Part shown: positions 34,072-45,600 of the stretch, in pieces
Layout of the letters: each line of letters starts with the position of its first letter
Position numbering within the stretch: position 1 is the first letter of the stretch
DNA from: Salvia splendens
Taxonomy: Eukaryota > Streptophyta > Magnoliopsida > Lamiales > Lamiaceae
Reading direction: 5' to 3'
Assembly (NCBI RefSeq): GCF_004379255.2
Contig: NC_056052.1
Span: 8,549,708-8,613,707, forward strand
DNA: 64,000 bases
Notes under the pieces: model-generated
The model's database searches: none
What the model saw: only the letters and a program-made list of their open reading frames with translations
What the model was told of the DNA's origin: nothing
Position numbers and translations under genes: made by a program

Positions 34072-37000
34072 TCACCTTTTCCGCGTAAAAAAGCTATGGA
34101 TACCCTTCCCGATTTTGGCGGTTGAGAGTCTAGACAGAGGAGTATCTTGCACAACTACATTCTCTTAATCAACCCCGAAAAAATCGTCTCGCACAGAAGA
34201 CCGAGGTGGAGAATGTGGGACATCACTGAGACCGATGTCTTCGCCTGTACCACCAATGTGGCTGACAGAATGACGACCTCGAACTGCAGATCTTGGTGGA
34301 GGTGGAGGTGGAGGCATAAAATCGTGATCGGCATCATCAGTGTGACTGACAAAATGACGACCTCGAACTGCATATCTTGGTGGAGTGGAGGCATAAAATC
34401 GTCAGCGGTATCATTTACCAACTGAGTATCCATCCTTGAAAGAGCATTCGGGCAGTTGCGCCTGTCGTGACCTGGTTGACGACAATGTTTCCATCGGCGT
34501 CGGGCTCGTGGCTGGTCAGCTTCACGGACATCCATCTGATTAGGAATCCTAGTAGTACGGTATCGACCGCGACTTTTAGGCATTAACTGAGCTCGTGAAC
34601 ATTGCAAAGTCCATTCAGGCACGGCCCAATAATCTTGGTGTCTGGGTGGATTGAACACCGTAGAATATTGGTGTACCCAAACACTTGTGCGGTATATGGG
34701 ATCAACAAGCGACAGCATGTTGTCGTTTCTAAACCGCGCAACTGTCGCTGCATGTGAACATGGAAGTCTCCACATCTGTCACTTTTGACATTTGCAGTGC
34801 GACTCCAAGTACTTTACCTTCCACTTATTAGCGCCCTTTCCACCAATTCGACACTTTGTTCGAATCACATAATGGCCTGTAATTGTGTTGGGTGCTCTCA
34901 CATTATGTAATTGACCTTTTGCATCATTTTTGCACACCTTTTCATGCGCCCACGGGGTAAGTGGTGTGGCACACTGTGTTGATGCAATTGACCGGTCATT
35001 GAACTATTCTATTGTCCTCCAGAATATCATATCAATGCAAGCTTTAATTGGGAGTTGTCTTGCGCCTCTCAACACATTGTTGTAAGATTCCACCATATTA
35101 GTGGTCACCTCACCCCATCTTTTGTGTTTGTCATACGCCAGACTCCATTTTTCTAACTCCAAGGCATCAAGGTACTGCAAAGCCTCGGTGTTAACGTTTC
35201 GAAGTAAACGACGTCTGATCTTAAACTTGCACTTCTTGGTAGCAATACCAATTTTCCAAACAAGTCTTTTGACCATGATACCTTTGTGATTCTGCAAAAC
35301 ATTCTTTCTAACATGTACAAAGCAAAATCTGTGATGACCCACATTGGGTTCTTCTTTCCATATGGGAGAATTCATTGCATCTATGATTCCCACATGCCTA
35401 TCAGATATGACACATATTTCATGTTTTGCTACATGAAGTCTAATGCGTTCCATAAACCAATTCCAACTTTCTTTGGTTTCCTCATCAACAATGGCATATG
35501 CAACAGGCAAACATTTCTTATTAGCATCAAATCCAACGGCAATAAGAATTTTACCTCGACATCGTCCACGTAGATGAGTTCCATCAACCGTTAAAACTGG
35601 TTTGCATAGTTGAAAAGCCTCCACAGCTGGTCCAAAAGCCCAGAATACGTACTTGAATACCTTGTTCATACCATTGCTTAATATGTCATCGTGCAACCAT
35701 TCCACAATTGTGCCAGGATTTTGTCTTTGCATTTCATTCAAATAAGCTGGTAACACTTTGAACGACCACTCCCATCCACCGTATACAAGCTCAATCGCTG
35801 TCCTCCGAGCATACCATGCTTTCTTGTAACTAACTTTGACATGAAATCTATTTTCAATATCCGCCACAATTGCTTTTACCTTGTAGCAAGGATCGTTTTC
35901 TATCTGATGTCAAACACTCAACGCTATCATACCCGACGAAAGATTAGCGTGACCATTATAGTTACGATCCCCCATGCAAGTATGAGCTGTGCTAAACACT
36001 CTAATTTGCCAGTGTTCATCATGCTTCCTCAGTGTTGCTCGGCACTCCCACAAACATGGCGGTAAGGACTTATCTTTCGGATTTCCTTGTGGCCACTTAC
36101 AAACTGCATGCCATCTCTTTCCTTTACTTTCAGCAACTGTATATTGTCGGATTTTTTCCAAATGCCAATGAGTCACAGCTGCCTTCAATTCCAACTTCGT
36201 TCTAAATTTAGTATGCAAACCGGCATTGCTAGGATCTTTTTCACTCCAATAATGCACACTGGGATCATCACGTTCAAAGTTTTTGGGATCAAAACTATCA
36301 TATGGACCTGGTAAGGTGCGAAAATAGTTGATTCCACGCTGTGGGAACTGTGGAACTACTCTTCATCCAACTGCCCTTCCACCAACTGATGTTTCTCCAA
36401 CTGCTGTTTCTCCAAATTGTGGATCACCAAGTGGAATGGATGGTCTTGAAGCAACAAATTGTTCATCATCCGACGGATCACCATCTGAGTTTGTACTAAC
36501 CGTGTCAGAATCTTCAGAATAATAAGGTGATTGTGGATCAAGAAAGTCGGCTTTATCATGACCTATTATGTCCTCAACCACATCACAATTGTCACGTTCC
36601 CCTAAATGCACGCCTCCAGCTTCAAAATCTTGTGTTGCAGCAAAATATGGTTCTTGGCCTATCGTAGACGTACCAACATCAAAATCTTGTGTTACAGCAA
36701 AATATGGTTCTTGGGCTCTCGTAGACGTACCAACATCATAACTTATGACATGATGACTATGATGTTGAGTAATTGCCGAATACTCAACATATAATTCAAT
36801 TACACCTCCAATAACCATACTCTCACTAAACATTAGTTGCATGCATACTTCTTCTAGTTGAACACCTATAAACGTGACTCCGGATCCAAAGCATATAGTA
36901 TGTTTCCATATTATTTGAATTTTGTTTTCATATATGCTTATCCCCATCCTTTTCACAAATTTTTTCCACAAGTTCATCGTACGAAATTGTTTCATCCAAC

Positions 37001-37092
37001 ATAATGAATCATTTAGCAAAAGGAGGATCATACGAAATAACTGCTCCGGGAATTATCTTTCCACCCCAATATAAATTGACACACCACGTCAT
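34072..37092 (-). pseudogene. MuDR/MULE transposase, intronless, several stops
   Basis: One reading frame, about 1,000 codons long, runs from an N-terminal TWCVNLYWGGKII (about 37090) to 34072. Domains in order: N-terminal CIELYVEYSAI-like MULE region (about 36790); an acidic linker with VGTSTRAQEPYFAVTQDFD repeated twice; MuDR DNA-binding domain (LELKAAVTHWHLEKIRQYTV, WHAVCKWPQG, WECRATL; about 36210-36000); the DDE transposase core with VDGTHLRGR, VISDRHVGI, HHRFCFVHVRKN and the E-bearing TTNMVESYNNVLRGARQLPI (35600-35030); a SWIM finger (HCKCQK..LPCSHAATV, about 34800); a zinc knuckle CKHCRQPGHDRRNC (about 34480); and the tail shared with the PMD protein. In-frame stops lie at about 36363, 35910, 35004, 34776 and in the tail; frame changes lie near 36940 and 34390. 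Confidence 0.88.
34080..34345 (-). repeat. Shared C-terminal tail, transposase copy
   Basis: The minus strand reads DFMPPPPPPRSAVRGRHSVS, GTGEDIGLSDVP, SPPRSSVRDDFFGVD, a TAA stop, then ENVVVQDTPLSR, AKIGKGIHSFFTRKR. A partial tandem copy of the first part (RYAVRGRHFVSH, DADHDFMPP) precedes it at about 34345-34410, where a 1-base loss shifts the frame. It is the counterpart of 33047-33305. Confidence 0.9.
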
Positions 37093-37640
37093 ACTATCTG
37101 CAATAATGTAAAACACAAATAAATATGTATTATTTTTACATTCATCATTATGTAGAGTGACCCAAAAATTTGACAAAATATTTCTATTATATACACTACA
37201 ATATATATTATCATAACAATCCATTAAATATTGGTAACAAAATTAGATATACTACAACATATAATAGCATAACAATTGGTCAAAATATTTCTATTAAAAT
37301 ATATACTATCATAATAATCCATCAAAATATTAGTGTGCCCATAACAATTGGTCAAACTATTATATTAATTACACTACAATATATATTATCACACCAATCC
37401 ATCAAATATTGGAAGACTAATGTTTAGAAGAATGAGTCTAAAATTTGATATACTAACCGATTAGAAGGACTAATGTTTGGAAGAATGAGCCAAAATCGAA
37501 ATCTCCACGCTCAAATCCACCACCGGGTCGACCCAAGCGAAAGGTTTTTCCGCCTTGGGAAGGGTTTTCGCGTTTTGGGGAGGGAAAGTGTTTAGGGTTC
37601 GCGATGTTAGGGGAGATCTGATTGGTATATGGTTCAACAG
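37093..37640 (-). promoter_or_regulatory. Upstream region of the MULE transposase gene
   Basis: Holds AT-rich repeats: ACTACAATATATATTATCA and AACAATTGGTCAAA recur three or four times at 37195-37400. A GC-richer block (37490-37600) lies before the right hairpin array and may hold the transcription start. No coding sequence is seen. Confidence 0.4.
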
Positions 37641-37644
37641 AAAC

Positions 37645-37905
37645 ACGCCGACTAGGGTGGCGTATTTATGTTAAACACGCCATTCGAAATGGCGTTTTTT
37701 AGATTAACACGCCAACTACATTGGCGTGTTTAAAATTAAACACGCTAACACAGTTGGCGTTTTTCTTGTAACACGCCAATTAAGTTGGCGTTTTTTACGT
37801 CGCTATATTTGGCGAAAATACAGCTAAAATACGACGAGATTATAAAACGCCAATGTTGTTGGCGTATTTACTTATAGAAACGCCAATGCGGTTGGCGTTT
37901 TTCCC
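37645..37905 (-). repeat. Right hairpin array, 7 units
   Basis: Seven units of the AACACGCCAA-centre-TTGGCGTTTTT type lie at about 37645, 37676, 37707, 37738, 37769, 37842 and 37878. The last merges with the terminal inverted repeat. It mirrors the array at 30095-30480 at the other end. Confidence 0.9.
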
Positions 37906-37981
37906 ATTTATGGAATAGATAATAAAATGGGTACATTTACGTAATCTTAAAGGCAAACTAGCCTAGATACCCGATTTCCTC

Positions 37982-37990
37982 ACATAATTA
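37982..37990. repeat. Target duplication, right (ACATAATTA)
   Basis: Second copy of the 9-bp sequence at 30006-30014; together they date the insertion as one transposition event. Confidence 0.9.
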
Positions 37991-39292
37991 TTCTTAATTT
38001 AAGCTATATTAAAGCTTTCGACGGTTATTAGTTTTTTCTACATAGTTTTTCCATGTGAGAAGACATTACTGCAAACTTTCCTTTTATCATAGAGCTTTTG
38101 TAATACCCGTCCCTTTATTACCCTCTTTCGTTATGTTTAATGTCGAACTAGAGATTTATCGCTCTCTTGTTTCGTTGAATTAAATGGAATTCTTTGCCCT
38201 TTTGTTGTTACTTAATGCTGTTAGTTCGCAAAATAAAAGTTAAAAGTAATAAACAAACGAAAACAATCAAATGAACAGTTATGAATTATAACGCATATGG
38301 TGAAAGAATACGAAGACGCCTTTTCCGAACAAGGTGTTCGAATAAGTATACATCACAAACTCCATTAACTTACAAAAAATATGGAAAATGAGGAAAAATG
38401 AATACTATTACAAAAGCATGCATACTGGGCCTCGTTTTCACCAGCCCAACCCTCGAGACTCCACTGCTGTTTCGATCAGCCCGTCGGGCAGCAGGCCCAG
38501 GTCTCGGAAGCAACATGGCAGCCCAAGGTTCCAACCCCACCTGCAAAAATACAAACAAAGCAATTTAAATCTCAATGTACTAACAACCAAAAATCTGCCA
38601 AGTAGAGGAAATTTTGAGGAAGGGAGACAATGCCTCTTCAAGGATGGAGGACTAAGGACTTGTCAACCAAAAATGAGTAAATGAGGAGTCCTTTAACCCC
38701 AAGCTAAACATCAAACTGCATCAAGTATAAAGGGAGATATGCTTGGGCATGAAAACAAAAGAGGATCAGCCCCTCTTAATGGCACCAAGTACACCAATGT
38801 GCCTATAAGAACCCCTCCTTATCACCCTCAATCTCCCCTCCCACACACATCGAAATCCAGCATTTTTAAAGAGAGTTAGAGAGTGAAATTCTGGGGAAAA
38901 GGGGGCAGTGAGCAAGCAAAAACACTTTCCTTCCTTTTAGCCCCTTTCACCACAACAGGTAAATCATCACAACTCTCCTTATCACTCCTTTTCATCCATG
39001 TGAACACACACACAACCATTTTATCAACACCATTCCATCTTTAGAACACCATCATGAAACAGCAACAGCAGGCCCCAACAACGTTTAGAATCAGTAGACT
39101 TTGTTTTCAGATGCCTTATAGTGGTTTAAATGGACTATAACGTAAAAAGCTAGGCAACAAGCTTAAGGATTTTCAGTTTAATCTCTAGCTTCGAATCTGA
39201 TAAATGAACCACCATAATCTGCCTAACTCTAAACTATGAAATAAGAACAGATTTTGCCCTAAAGAAATCACCAAATAACTAAGGTAGGAAGA
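37991..39292. other. Intergenic with an unrecognised gene-like piece
   Basis: 38805-38965 has the look of a plant promoter and leader: CTATAAGAACCCC, a CT-rich leader, then CACAACAG|GTAAATC as a possible donor. A block at 38430-38550 (minus: TTTGCAG acceptor-like start, GGAACCTTGGGCTGCC) is also exon-like. I recognise no protein in either. They may belong to a retroelement long terminal repeat or to a gene remnant. Confidence 0.3.
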
Positions 39293-40176
39293 TGATACGA
39301 GCATTATTAGTTAGATAAATTAGGATTTGCATATCTTTTACGAGCATTATTAGTTAGATAAATTAGGATTTGCATATCTTTTCCTTATCTTTGTTTTCTT
39401 GTTCATTAAGTTATAATTAGCATTATAAATAGGATGTATTGTAATCATTTGAGAAATCAATCAAGAATATCAATATTATCGTTCATTCTCTTCTCCAAAG
39501 TGAGAGACTCGTCTTGCTCGAAGGGCACTTGCCCGCAACAGACATTTATCGATCGCTGATCTACGGACGCCGATCAACCCGATAGGGGGTTTATCCTATC
39601 AAATTGGTGCTTTCATCGCGATCTCACCTTCCAACACGCCGATCGAATCACAACAACTAGCCACACCGATCGAATCATAGCTACGTCGTTGCCCGACGGG
39701 AATCCACCCGCGCACAGCAACTAGTTATGCCTTCCCACCATCTCGAACCGAAGTTGCGCCACTGCCCGACGGAAGATGTTCCGCGCACAGCACCAGATTT
39801 GGTTTCTGATGTTTTCGACTCTCTTCATTGTGTCGTAGTTCACACCTTGAGGACAAGGTGATTTCAACCGTGGGGGAGTTGATACGAGCATTATTTAGTT
39901 AGTTAAATTAGAGATTTGCGTATCTTTTCCACATCTTTGTTTATTTGCGTATCTTTTCCATATCTTTGTTTTCTTGTTAAGTAAGTTAGTTATTAGCATT
40001 ATAAATAGGAGTTATTGTAATCAGTTGAGAAATCAATCAAGAATATAAATATTATCGTTCATTCTCTTCTCCAAAGTGAGAGACCCGTCTTGCTCGACGG
40101 GCACTGCCCGCGACAGACATTTTTTGATCGCCGATCTACGGACGCCGATCAACCCGGTAGGGGGTTTATCCTATCA
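39293..40176 (+). mobile_element. TRIM retroelement, LTR-internal-LTR
   Basis: Two LTRs of about 300 bp (39293-39601 and 39880-40176) begin TGATACGAGCATTATT and end TTTATCCTATCA. ATTGGTGCTTTCATCG directly after the first is the primer-binding region, and CGTGGGGGAGT directly before the second is the polypurine tract. The interior is only about 278 bp with no ORF, so the element is a terminal-repeat retrotransposon in miniature. A duplication of about 43 bp (ACGAGCATTATTAG..CATATCTTTT) at the start of the first LTR is absent from the second. Confidence 0.85.
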
Positions 40177-40185
40177 AATTTAATT

Positions 40186-40551
40186 TGATAGGATAAACCC
40201 CTATCTGGTGGATTCCCGTCGGGCAGCGACATAGCTGTGATTCGATCGGTGTTTTGGAGGGTGAGCTCTCAATGAAAGTACCAATTTGATAGGATAAACC
40301 CCTATCAGGTTGATCGGCGTCCGTAGATCGGCGATCGATAAATGTCTGTCGCGGGCAAGTGACTGTCGAGCAAGACGTGTTTCTCACTTTGAAGAAGAGA
40401 ATGAATGATAATATTGATTATCTTGATTGATTTCTCAAATGATTACAATAACTCCTATTTATAATGCTTATAATAACTTAATGAACAAGAAAACAAAGAT
40501 ATGGAAAAGATATGCAAATCCTAATTTATCTAACTAATAATGCTCGTATCA
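40186..40551 (-). mobile_element. Inverted, partial TRIM copy
   Basis: On the minus strand an LTR of the same family runs from 40551 (TGATACGAGCATTATTAG) to about 40291 (TATCCTATCA). It is followed by AATTGGTACTTTCATTGAG (primer-binding region), about 75 bases of internal sequence including CGGGAATCCACC, then the last 25 bases of an LTR. So it is a deleted copy, inverted against the TRIM at 39293-40176 with almost no DNA between them. Its internal part differs from the neighbour (GAGAGCTCACC against CGATCTCACC). Confidence 0.8.
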
Positions 40552-40553
40552 GA

Positions 40554-40945
40554 AGACTTAGCTTTAGGGCCAAGGAACTGCTGCAGACGGATTGTCCAGT
40601 AGCAAGCAGACGGATTGCTGCAGTACATTTCTGGAGCGTCGTGTGACTGGGACGGCCAATAGTGTCGAACCCTTCTTGGAAGTACTCTTCCCGGGCTACC
40701 AATGTAATTGCGATATGCAGAAATGGTCATTTCTGCATGCGGAAACGGCGACGGATGTAGATTTCTCCCCATACCGGGTTCTCACAGAAGTAATCGCATA
40801 CCAACCTTGCGGCGGCTTCCTCTCGGTCACGATGGATGTAAATCCGGGATCGCCTTTGAGGCGCCACGGCTTCCTCCTCCTCCCTACGTCGATCTTCTTC
40901 TAGCGATTCTTCCATTATTTGACGCATTTGTTCAAATGGATCCAT
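40554..40945 (-). pseudogene. PIF/Harbinger transposase, N-terminal fragment
   Basis: The minus strand from 40945 reads MDPFEQMRQIMEESLEEDRR, then CDYFCENPVWGEIYIRRRFRMQK, the N-terminal part of plant Harbinger (ALP1-like) transposases. After a frame change near 40730 it continues EEYFQEGFDTIGRPSH..LQKCTAAIR in pieces. It is cut at 40552 by the TRIM LTR, before the DDE catalytic core. Confidence 0.8.
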
Positions 40946-41438
40946 GAATGGATTAAATTTGGGAGAAGAATAATGTTTTGAGATAAAGAATGTAGAGTGT
41001 TTGAGTGAGAATAGAGAGCTTTTTTATGGTGGATTAATTTGTGGGAATGATTTGATATTTATAGAAGCGATTGGGGGCTTAAAAAAATTACCAAAAAAAT
41101 AAAAAAAAAATGTGAAAAAACGGCTGTAAACAGCTAGTATATTTTTGGGATTTTTTTTTAATTTTCGAATTTTTCCTGAATTTTAAAAAAAAACAAAAAA
41201 AAATATTTTCAACGGAAATAAACGACGCCCACTCGCGGGCCAGCGAGTGGGCGTCACGGACGAACGGGAGCTAGCCACGTGGCCAACGCGCGTGGCGAGC
41301 TGGCGCGCGAGCTTCCTCTCCGCGGCAAGACAAGGGACGGGTTGGGGACGAGAAGGGAGCCTGCATCGCTGTCTAGATGCGGTCTCATCTCGGAGAGACG
41401 AGATAGAGCCCGCATCAAGACGCGATGCGGGTGCTCTA
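40946..41438 (-). mobile_element. 5' part of the PIF/Harbinger element
   Basis: Runs from the transposase start to a likely terminal sequence GAGCACCCGCATCGCG (complement, about 41420-41438). It includes GC-rich subterminal DNA and, at 41224-41255, a perfect 13-bp inverted repeat GACGCCCACTCGC / GCGAGTGGGCGTC around a 6-base loop. The other end of the element is lost beyond the TRIM. Confidence 0.6.
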
Positions 41439-41446
41439 AATATGTA

Positions 41447-41810
41447 GAGTGTTTGGTTTATGAGATTCAATCTCACAACTCAATCCTAGATAAATAATCA
41501 TGGAATAATTAGTCATAACTAACCCTCTCCAATTAAAATAATTTCACAACTCAATCCTATATTATATCATGATACTATTTTATCTAGCAAACAGAACATT
41601 ACCTATGGGTGGTGTTCGGTTGTCATGACTAATATCATGAGACTATCCATCTAGGATTAAGTTGTGGGATTATTTTAGTTGGAGGGGGAGGCTATGACTA
41701 ATTATCATGAGACTATCCATTTAGGATTAAGTTGAAGGGTTCAACCTTATGAACCAAACATGATACATATTTAATCATGAGATTTAATCTTGCCAACCAA
41801 ACACCCTCAT
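41447..41810. mobile_element. MITE with GAGTGTTTGGTT ends
   Basis: The left end GAGTGTTTGGTTTATGAGATT pairs with the right end AATCTTGCCAACCAAACACCCTC when complemented. Inside, GACTATCCAT(C/T)TAGGATTAAGTTG occurs twice (about 41641 and 41710) and inverted near 41480 and 41530 (CTCAATCCTA). An inner GGTGGTGTTCGGTTGTCATG (about 41609) looks like the start of a second, nested copy. Confidence 0.65.
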
Positions 41811-42693
41811 AGAACATTATTTAGATTAAAATTTTACTTCGTTTTAAGTTTCTCATTCATAAATAAGCATTTTTCTGTTGTTTGACGAAGAGTTTATTTG
41901 AAATGAATACGACAAGAGTAGTAGTTGTGAAATGAAATTGGTAGCATGAAAGTTCAAGGCAGCGTTTCGAAATTTTAGTAAACCAAGATAGTATAAAATA
42001 AAGTTTTTTGAAAGGGATAGAAGGAAATAAAGTTGATTGAGACAATTTTGACCAACACAAATAGCTTTATATGTAAGCATACGACTTAACTAAAAAAAAG
42101 TAAAAATATGGAGTACTATCAATGACGTGAATCTGAGCTATCTCAAAATTTGATTTTACAAGTAAATAACATGTTGAGTGAAGATCGAAAAACAGAATGA
42201 AACACGAATTGAGATAGCAAGGATGAGTTTTGAGTGATGATAAATCCAAGTTAGGAACTCCAGAGGATCAAAGATGAAAGATTAACCTTTGCACAAAATT
42301 TAAATTCAATCTATGTATAGTAACTTTTTTCCATCTTATTTTCCATTATCAACACCTCTAACCATTATCTCTCGCTATCAATGTCGAATTAAAATACACA
42401 CCGGCCACTACGAAGACTATTTTTTTTAGACAGGAGAAAATAGTCTTTTACAACAAAATTGCCATGAAAGAGTTCCAAACAAGTGCCGACTGAAAACAGC
42501 TTGTTCAGGTAGAAAATACATAGATTGTTACAGCCACACCTCAGTAATGTATAACACCCTTTAATTTGGGCATTCAAAGACAAAACACCCCCATCTTCTA
42601 ATATACTTACCATCTCAATTGGGGATTCAACAAACGCCTTGATTCACCAACCTCGATGTTCCATAGTCTGATGAATCGGTGTGACCAACCACG
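41811..42693. other. 3' flank of RPB2
   Basis: Includes the 3' untranslated region of the minus-strand RPB2 gene next to 42694. Further left it is AT-rich with no gene or repeat that I recognise. Confidence 0.4.
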
Positions 42694-45600
42694 TTAACCG
42701 CCCTTCTTCTTTAGATCTTTGTTTTGCTTAATGTCCTTGGTTAGCATTCTAGGAGCTATAGCCATAGACATCAGCTCTTGGAATAGCAGCTTGCAAGCAT
42801 ACGGAATATGAACCTGCAACAAATCTCGTTTAATTACAATCACCATATATATAGTCAGAATTACGAACCAGCTGGCTGGATTCAACTTACCTGCACAATG
42901 TCAGTTTTGTTTTTGCACCCTCTGCATTCGAATGAATTCTTCTTCAGGTTAGCGATGGCTATTAATCCACATCGCTCGCAAACATGTATCCTATATGCGT
43001 CACTTTGATCAAACAACCTTTCCTTGAGAAAATGAGCTGCTCCATGTGCAATCATGCAGTCTCGTTCCATTTCACCAAAACGCAGACCGCCATCACGCGA
43101 CCGTCCCTCAGCAGGCTGCCTCGTCAGAATCTGAACAGGGCCTCTACCCCGAGAGTGAATCTTGTCATCAACCATATGCTTCAGCCTCTGGTAGTAAGTG
43201 GGACCCAGGAATATCATAGACGAAAGACGCCTGCCGGTGTGCCCATTGTACATGGTCTCATAACCACGCATCTGATACCCACACTTGTGAAGGGCTTTGC
43301 TGATATTGTCCACGGTTACATCAGTGAAAGGAGTGCATCTCCTTCCTTTCCCATATGTGCAGCGACCTTCCCCATGATACACTCAATAAGCTGACCAATG
43401 GTCATACGGGATGGAATAGCATGAGGGTTGACGATGATGTCGGGAGTGATGCCTTCCAACGTCCACGGCATGTCTTCCTGTGTATAAGTCATGCCCACTG
43501 TTCCCTTCTGTCCATGTCTACTACTGAATTTGTCTCCAATTTGAGGAATTCTAACTGATCTCACCCTCACTTTGACAAATCTCAACCCATCAGCATTTGT
43601 GGTCAACAGGACTTGATCCACCATTCCGGTTTCACTGTGCCGTAAGCTTGTACTGTGATCACGTTTGTGTAACGAGCAGCTTGCCCTTGGGCATCATCAG
43701 GAGCTATTGGAGACGTTTTCCCAATAATCACATCCTCGCCCGAAACTCTGGTTCCCGGCGGTGCAAGTCCATCGTCATCCAACTTATCATAGGAGCCGTG
43801 GCGCATGCCCATTGTGTTGGTTCTATCAGGGCGTCCAAAATCCTCTTTGACTAATGTCCCCATCTTCTTCTCTTCATCTCTATATGAACGGAAAAATAGA
43901 GACCGGAAGAAACCACGGTCAACTGATGACTGATTCATGATAACTGAATCTTCTTGATTGTATCCGGAGTAGCATGCAATAGCAACTATGGCATTAATGC
44001 CAGCAGGCAGCTGCCTGAAATGCAAGTGCTCCATAGCCCGAGTTGTAACGAGTGGTTTTTGAGGATAGTACAGCACATAAGCCAAGGTGTCCTGATACAA
44101 AAGAAGCAGAAACTCTAATTACAAGAAATCGCCAAGCTACCAGCCACGCCGGATGAATTTAATGGAAGATCACTGTACCATTCGAAATTGGTAGTTGGTG
44201 ACGTAAATGCCCATAGCTTGTTTACCCATAGCTGACTGATATGTGTTACGTGGAGACTGTGAAAGAGAAAAACAATCAGCTAACTGAAGAACAGCTACAG
44301 ATGTGCTAAGATTACCACAATATATACCTGGTTGTGATCTGGGAAGGGAATAATTGAAGCACAAACACCTAGTATCAAGGAAGGATGAATTTCACAGTGC
44401 GTATAAGTATCTGAATAAGCCTCCTGCGGCCTTTCCCTTGCTTGAACAAGATCCTAAGAAAAGAAACAAAAATTTCATTGTCCTGTGACTGACAATCTAT
44501 TTGTATGGAAACTGGCTTGCTTGATAATTGCTCACGTGTATTGTCATAGAAATCATAGTTGTTTCCTCTTCTTCTGTATCTATGTATTCTATGAATCCCT
44601 TTGAGACTAGATCATGCCAACCACCATCATCAGGAGATTCCTGGGATCAAAGCACATGATATGACAAACAGCCCATGAATATAGAACACAGTCAAAAATT
44701 TCAGATGACAAACAGCCCATAAAAATACTTTGTCAGACATACTCTCTGTTGCAAGCCCAGAATATCCTTCTTTTTTATAAGAAGTCTTTGCTTTTCCACA
44801 ATAAATAAGGGACGACTGCAGCGACCATAATCAGTGTATATCCTGAGTTCTTTCAAACGAATATCTCGGACCACTCCAACTTCTGTGTTGACATCGACCT
44901 GTAAGCAGAACAATAATGTCAACCTCCATTAGCTGGCATATTGCAAATAACACTATACATTACATTGCAGAAATCATTCACAAGTGAAACAAGAACAAAT
45001 CTAGTGAACTACTCGGGTGTGATAACGACATTATGTTAGAAAATACACGACCATCGAAGATCTGGAAGCTGGAATTCTTCATCATGCTCTACAAGTCAAG
45101 GAGCCTAAGAACAGAAGACGTTGACGAAAGACAGAAGTATGAAAGGAATACTTACACGTCTCCTCAAGCGTCTTAGTGTAGACACCAACATATCAGGGTT
45201 ACGATGAATACCAACCCAACAACCATTTACAAAGATCTTAGTGGCTTGAGGAATGACAGCAGGAGATATTTCCTGAAATATAAAAGTTTTATATAGTGAT
45301 TAGAGATATATTCAGCATGAACATCAAAACCAGAAATTCAGGCACATTGCATGCAGCACCTCAAAATTCTCAGTTCCCCATTCCTCCAAAAATTCTAAAA
45401 TTGGATATGCTGCTGAGCCAACTGTAATATAAACCATCAACGCAAGGTTCTTCACCAACCCGCATGCCTGTCCGAAGAGGCCAAAGAAAAGGTAGATTCA
45501 GAAGGAAACCTCAAAAGAACTAGATTGTCCAATTAATAACTATGCACAATGCACACTTACCTGTCCTTCAGGTGTTTCTGCAGGACACATCATTCCCCAC

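Larger units (their letters stand above)
30015..37981 (+). mobile_element. Complete Mutator-like element with PMD gene and MuDR transposase
   Basis: The element is 7,967 bp with terminal inverted repeats of roughly 85-100 bp (30015-30114 and 37882-37981). They share AATCGGG, CTAGG, ACGTAAAT, TACCCATTTT and TTATCTATT blocks. A 9-bp ACATAATTA flanks both ends. It carries a plus-strand PMD (MAIN-like) gene and a convergent minus-strand MuDR-type transposase gene. Hairpin arrays lie inside each end and between the genes. Known background: PMD genes are found captured in plant Mutator-like and Ty3 elements. Seen here: the shared protein tail and the arrays. Both genes have stops, so this copy is not autonomous now. 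Confidence 0.93.

Noticed and set aside
34155..34345. Hydrophobic C-terminus of the transposase frame (FEVVILSVTLMMPITILCL)
   Set aside because: It looks like a membrane segment but arises from a 1-base loss; the neighbouring frame gives the conserved tail shared with the PMD protein.
40727..40945. Independent small acidic gene
   Set aside because: The start matches Harbinger transposase N-termini and is truncated by the TRIM; it is not a host gene.
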